Source of the DNA: Parcubacteria group bacterium
Lineage (GTDB): Bacteria; Patescibacteriota; Minisyncoccia; JACPCQ01
Length of the DNA: 6,835 nt
Assembly: GCA_016179715.1 (NCBI GenBank)
Contig: JACPCQ010000049.1
Location: 17,490 to 24,324 of the forward strand
Direction: 5' to 3'
Shown: piece by piece, positions 5,093 through 6,835 of the stretch
Layout: every line of letters begins with the position of its first letter
How positions within the stretch are numbered: position 1 is the first letter of the stretch
Notes under the pieces: generated by a model
What the model was told of the DNA's origin: nothing
The model's input: only the letters and a program-made list of their open reading frames with translations
The model's database searches: none
Made by a program: the position numbers and the translations under genes

Positions 5093-5691
5093 GTTTTCGG
5101 ATGTCCGTGGCGCTTGACACGGTGTGCCGTGCTGGTATCAAGCCCGTGCCGCGCAAGTAGTTCCGTCGCCGTTGCGGTCGTTGCCTGTTCTCTGTTATAA
5201 CCAAGCGCGCCAAGTACGCGAAGAAGCGAATGTTCCCGCGTACTCTCCAGTTCCATATACGGAGGCATCCCCGTGTATTCATCAATTTCAATTTTTACCC
5301 CCTGATGACGATACTCCTCGCGGGTCTTCTCCCGCTCGCGAAAGACGCGATACCCCAGCGCTCTAACCAACTCCAGCGCGCGGGCAAAATCCAACACCCG
5401 CACTTCATATTCATCCCGCACCTTAAACTTTTGAATTTTTTGCGCCGGCCTGCCCCGGTGCGGCTGTTTTACATTCTTCCGCCCCACCTTGACCGTCAGT
5501 TCGTAATGTTTCCCCACCGCGCGCAGACGAAACGACGAATATCTTCGCGCCCCGCGCATGCTTTTATCCGGTTCAAAATAAATTTCCCGCACCGGAACCG
5601 GCCCAAACACACGCCGCGCACCAATTTTGCGCAACCTTGCCCGCAACGCCTGCCGGTCAATCCCAAGCACCTTCAGTTCAATCTCCTTCAT
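5089..5691 (-). CDS. CYTH-domain protein (class IV adenylate cyclase / thiamine-triphosphatase-like)
   Basis: CYTH proteins bind triphosphates in a beta tunnel and either hydrolyse them (thiamine triphosphate, inorganic triphosphate) or, in CyaB-type members, make cAMP from ATP. The 200-residue protein has the defining ExExK at the N-terminus (E3-I-E5-L-K7), the basic strands SFRLRAVGKHYELTVKVG (53-70), EYEVRV (94-99), and EKTREEYRHQGVKIEIDEY (121-139) followed by PPYMELE. This order is closest to CyaB-like class IV cyclases. The sequence alone does not decide between cyclase and phosphatase. The TGATG junction shares a base with the Nudix stop, and GGAG lies two bases before the ATG; GTG at 5694 is an alternative start. 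The last 25 or so residues are an extra basic tail. Confidence 0.9.
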   Translation of the reverse strand: MKEIELKVLGIDRQALRARLRKIGARRVFGPVPVREIYFEPDKSMRGARRYSSFRLRAVGKHYELTVKVGRKNVKQPHRGRPAQKIQKFKVRDEYEVRVLDFARALELVRALGYRVFREREKTREEYRHQGVKIEIDEYTGMPPYMELESTREHSLLRVLGALGYNREQATTATATELLARHGLDTSTAHRVKRHGHPKT

Positions 5692-6116
5692 CACTCCATA
5701 GTGCCTTTTCCGCCACCGGAAAGGGTTGGCCGGATGATTGCCGGAAGCAGGTTGTCTTTCTCAAACTTATCCGGAGTTGTCCAAAAAAATTCAAGATGGT
5801 CTTCCTCTGCGCGCGGATTAGTTTTTGCGTTCAGAAAAGGAACCTCCACTGCGAAAATGTGGTTGATTTCATAATGATAGGCATCTTCTTCCTGCCAGCC
5901 GTTTTCCACAACTCCCAAGTATTGTTTAACGGTTGCCGACATTCCCAGCTCCTCGCGAATTTCACGCACAAGCGCATCGGCAAGCGATTCTCCGATTTCA
6001 TGGTGCCCGCCGGGCAAAAAACAATAGTTGCCGTCTTTCACTCTTGCAACCAGCACGTTTTCCCCATCACAGATTACTCCGCGCACGCGCAAGTGAAATT
6101 TCTTTTTTCTGTTCAT
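5691..6116 (-). CDS. Nudix hydrolase
   Basis: Nudix enzymes cleave nucleoside diphosphates linked to another moiety, using Mg2+ held by the Nudix box. Here residues 37-59 fit the full GX5EX7REUXEEXGU pattern: G37, E43, R51-E52, I53, E55-E56, G58, M59. The strand before it (GNYCFLPGGH) and the beta strands at 62-95 fit the fold. The 141-residue length is typical of a single-domain member. The substrate cannot be told from the sequence. I chose the ATG at 6116 because the frame upstream has no other good start and runs into the toxin gene. No clear Shine-Dalgarno sequence precedes it; the region is purine-rich. It lies 70 bases after the toxin stop and overlaps the CYTH start, so it leads a Nudix-CYTH-RNHCP unit, probably co-transcribed with the toxin-antitoxin pair. 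Confidence 0.93.
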   Translation of the reverse strand: MNRKKKFHLRVRGVICDGENVLVARVKDGNYCFLPGGHHEIGESLADALVREIREELGMSATVKQYLGVVENGWQEEDAYHYEINHIFAVEVPFLNAKTNPRAEEDHLEFFWTTPDKFEKDNLLPAIIRPTLSGGGKGTME

Positions 6117-6186
6117 AACTTCTTTTCTCTTCTCTCCATCAACTCCCCCCTTTCCACCACCAGATGCGAGCGGAAAGCTTGGTATT

Positions 6187-6456
6187 TTACTTGTAGACCC
6201 CGCCTCGCCAATCAATACGCTCAATAAAAACAGCCGAGTTTGCAAAATCAAACTCGGCGATTATCCGTATTTTCCCCCTGCGAATTCTATAAAATCCTTT
6301 CCACGCTCCCTTGAGTTTTCTTATGTCTATATTGACGCTCTCCCCACGAAAATAACGAATGGCTTTACCGACAAGCGTCTTTACTTCTTCTATTGCGAAC
6401 GCATTTTCAGAAAGAAACCTCTTCGCCTCTTTTGAAACGCCAACCTTCCACCCCAT
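6187..6456 (-). CDS. RelE/ParE-superfamily toxin of a type II toxin-antitoxin pair
   Basis: The 89-residue protein has the RelE/ParE layout: an N-terminal strand and two helices (KEAKRFL, then EEVKTLVGKAIRYF), followed by the conserved sheet LKGAWKGFYRIRRGKIRIIAEF (48-69) and the closing strand FIERIDWRGGVYK (77-89). The KLKG...YRIR.G..RII and I..R..VY signatures are typical. RelE members cut mRNA on the ribosome and ParE members poison gyrase; basic residues in the sheet are present, but I cannot choose between the two. The ATG at 6456 lies 14 bases after the antitoxin stop; a TTG at 6462 is an alternative. No Shine-Dalgarno sequence is visible, so translation is probably coupled to the antitoxin. 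Antitoxin-before-toxin order fits the usual relBE arrangement. The frame looks intact. Confidence 0.85.
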   Translation of the reverse strand: MGWKVGVSKEAKRFLSENAFAIEEVKTLVGKAIRYFRGESVNIDIRKLKGAWKGFYRIRRGKIRIIAEFDFANSAVFIERIDWRGGVYK

Positions 6457-6470
6457 AAACAACTATTAAG

Positions 6471-6659
6471 CTACAGGCAAAAAATCTCCGCTTTCTTGCG
6501 AGACGGCTTGCCGTAGCGCTTTTCAATATCAGCTTGCTCTCTCTCGGACACTTCCGGCATAACGAACGCCCGAAGTTTTGCCACTTCATCCTCTAACGCT
6601 TCTCGTACGCTTTCCTTTATAAGCCCCTTGAGCTTTTTATCAGAAATGTTGATGACCAT
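6471..6659 (-). CDS. Antitoxin of the RelE/ParE-like pair
   Basis: This 62-residue charged protein directly precedes the toxin. It is mostly helical (KKLKGLIKESVREALEDEVAKLRAF, 8-32) and is followed by MPEVSEREQADIEKRYGKPSRKK (34-56), a segment of the kind found in small antitoxins, where the C-terminal part wraps the toxin. No ribbon-helix-helix or helix-turn-helix is obvious, so whether it represses its own promoter is unclear. The identification rests mainly on size, charge and position. The ATG is the first codon after an excellent promoter, with no room for a leader, which supports both the start and the reading frame. Confidence 0.75.
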   Translation of the reverse strand: MVINISDKKLKGLIKESVREALEDEVAKLRAFVMPEVSEREQADIEKRYGKPSRKKAEIFCL

Positions 6660-6694
6660 AACGATATTCTAGTGTGAGGACCGGCGGCAGTCAA
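6657..6694 (-). promoter_or_regulatory. Promoter of the toxin-antitoxin operon, predicted leaderless
   Basis: On the minus strand TTGACT (6689-6694), a 17-base spacer and TAGAAT (6666-6671) match the sigma70 consensus at 5/6 and 5/6 with ideal spacing. Only six bases then separate the -10 box from the ATG at 6659, so transcription should start at or about the first base of the start codon. This is the clearest promoter in the window and probably also drives the Nudix-CYTH-RNHCP genes. Confidence 0.75.
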
Positions 6695-6710
6695 TAAGTT
6701 CCCCTCCACC

Positions 6711-6766
6711 GCTCGCCCCACTTTCTCCACTACCACGAGTTATATTTATATCGTAACAAGGCGAGC
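6711..6766. repeat. 7-bp inverted repeat upstream of the toxin-antitoxin promoter
   Basis: GCTCGCC (6711-6717) and GGCGAGC (6760-6766) are reverse complements 42 bases apart, filling the gap between the preceding gene and the promoter. It could be an operator pair or part of a weak terminator for the upstream gene; at 7 bp it may also be chance. Confidence 0.3.
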
Positions 6767-6777
6767 AATATAGAAAA

Positions 6778-6835
6778 CTATTTTTCCTGTACGTACTGAT
6801 AGACCGTTTTTATATACTCACGATACGGCGCAATA
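6778..6835 (-). CDS. C-terminal end of an unidentified protein (gene cut by window edge)
   Basis: A minus-strand frame enters from the right edge and ends at a TAG. The 18 visible codons give IAPYREYIKTVYQYVQEK, which looks like a helical protein end. It is too short to identify. It is called a gene end rather than noise because the residues are protein-like and the toxin-antitoxin promoter starts after a clean intergenic gap. Confidence 0.45.
   Translation of the reverse strand, partial: IAPYREYIKTVYQYVQEK

Noticed and set aside
5230..5874. Plus-strand open frame of 214 codons
   Set aside because: It is antisense to the well-identified CYTH and Nudix genes, and its Pro/Arg/His-rich sequence is what the GC-rich reverse frame would give.
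1..6835. CRISPR array, insertion sequence, rRNA or tRNA genes
   Set aside because: No direct repeat-spacer pattern, transposase-like frame or RNA gene pattern was seen anywhere in the window.

Overview
This window reads as an ordinary stretch of chromosome from an uncultured bacterium, probably a member of the Candidate Phyla Radiation / Patescibacteria (Parcubacteria-like). That assignment is inference. It rests on a compact layout with every recognisable gene on the minus strand, short or overlapping junctions, few Shine-Dalgarno sequences, divergent but bacterial-type versions of MraY, ScpA, ScpB and AspRS, and an RNHCP zinc-ribbon protein. No stretch longer than about 200 bases lacks a gene.

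Read in the direction of transcription (right to left), the window opens with the last 18 codons of an unidentified gene. Next comes a relBE-like toxin-antitoxin pair behind a clear sigma70-type promoter. A tightly packed trio follows: a Nudix hydrolase, a CYTH (CyaB/ThTPase-like) protein and an RNHCP zinc-ribbon protein, joined by stop/start overlaps. After an intergenic region holding a 14-bp long-range inverted repeat and two mutually exclusive hairpins lies a small basic protein with its own promoter, ending at a strong 15-bp terminator hairpin.

Between that terminator and aspS, about 120 bases are tiled almost edge to edge with further stem-loops. The aspS promoter lies immediately before its ATG. 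aspS, scpA and scpB form an overlapping operon covering aspartate charging of tRNA and chromosome condensation with SMC. It is followed by a D-Ala-D-Ala carboxypeptidase split by a frameshift and by the 5' end of mraY, both peptidoglycan genes; mraY runs off the left edge.

The main points of interest are: (1) three promoters whose -10 element ends only 6-7 nt before the ATG, predicting leaderless mRNAs; (2) an AspRS that has lost the bacterial GAD insertion domain; (3) the chain of stem-loops upstream of aspS; (4) the frameshifted carboxypeptidase, which has all three catalytic motifs spread over two frames and an odd insert carrying a second KTGT; and (5) the toxin-antitoxin/Nudix/CYTH/RNHCP cluster.
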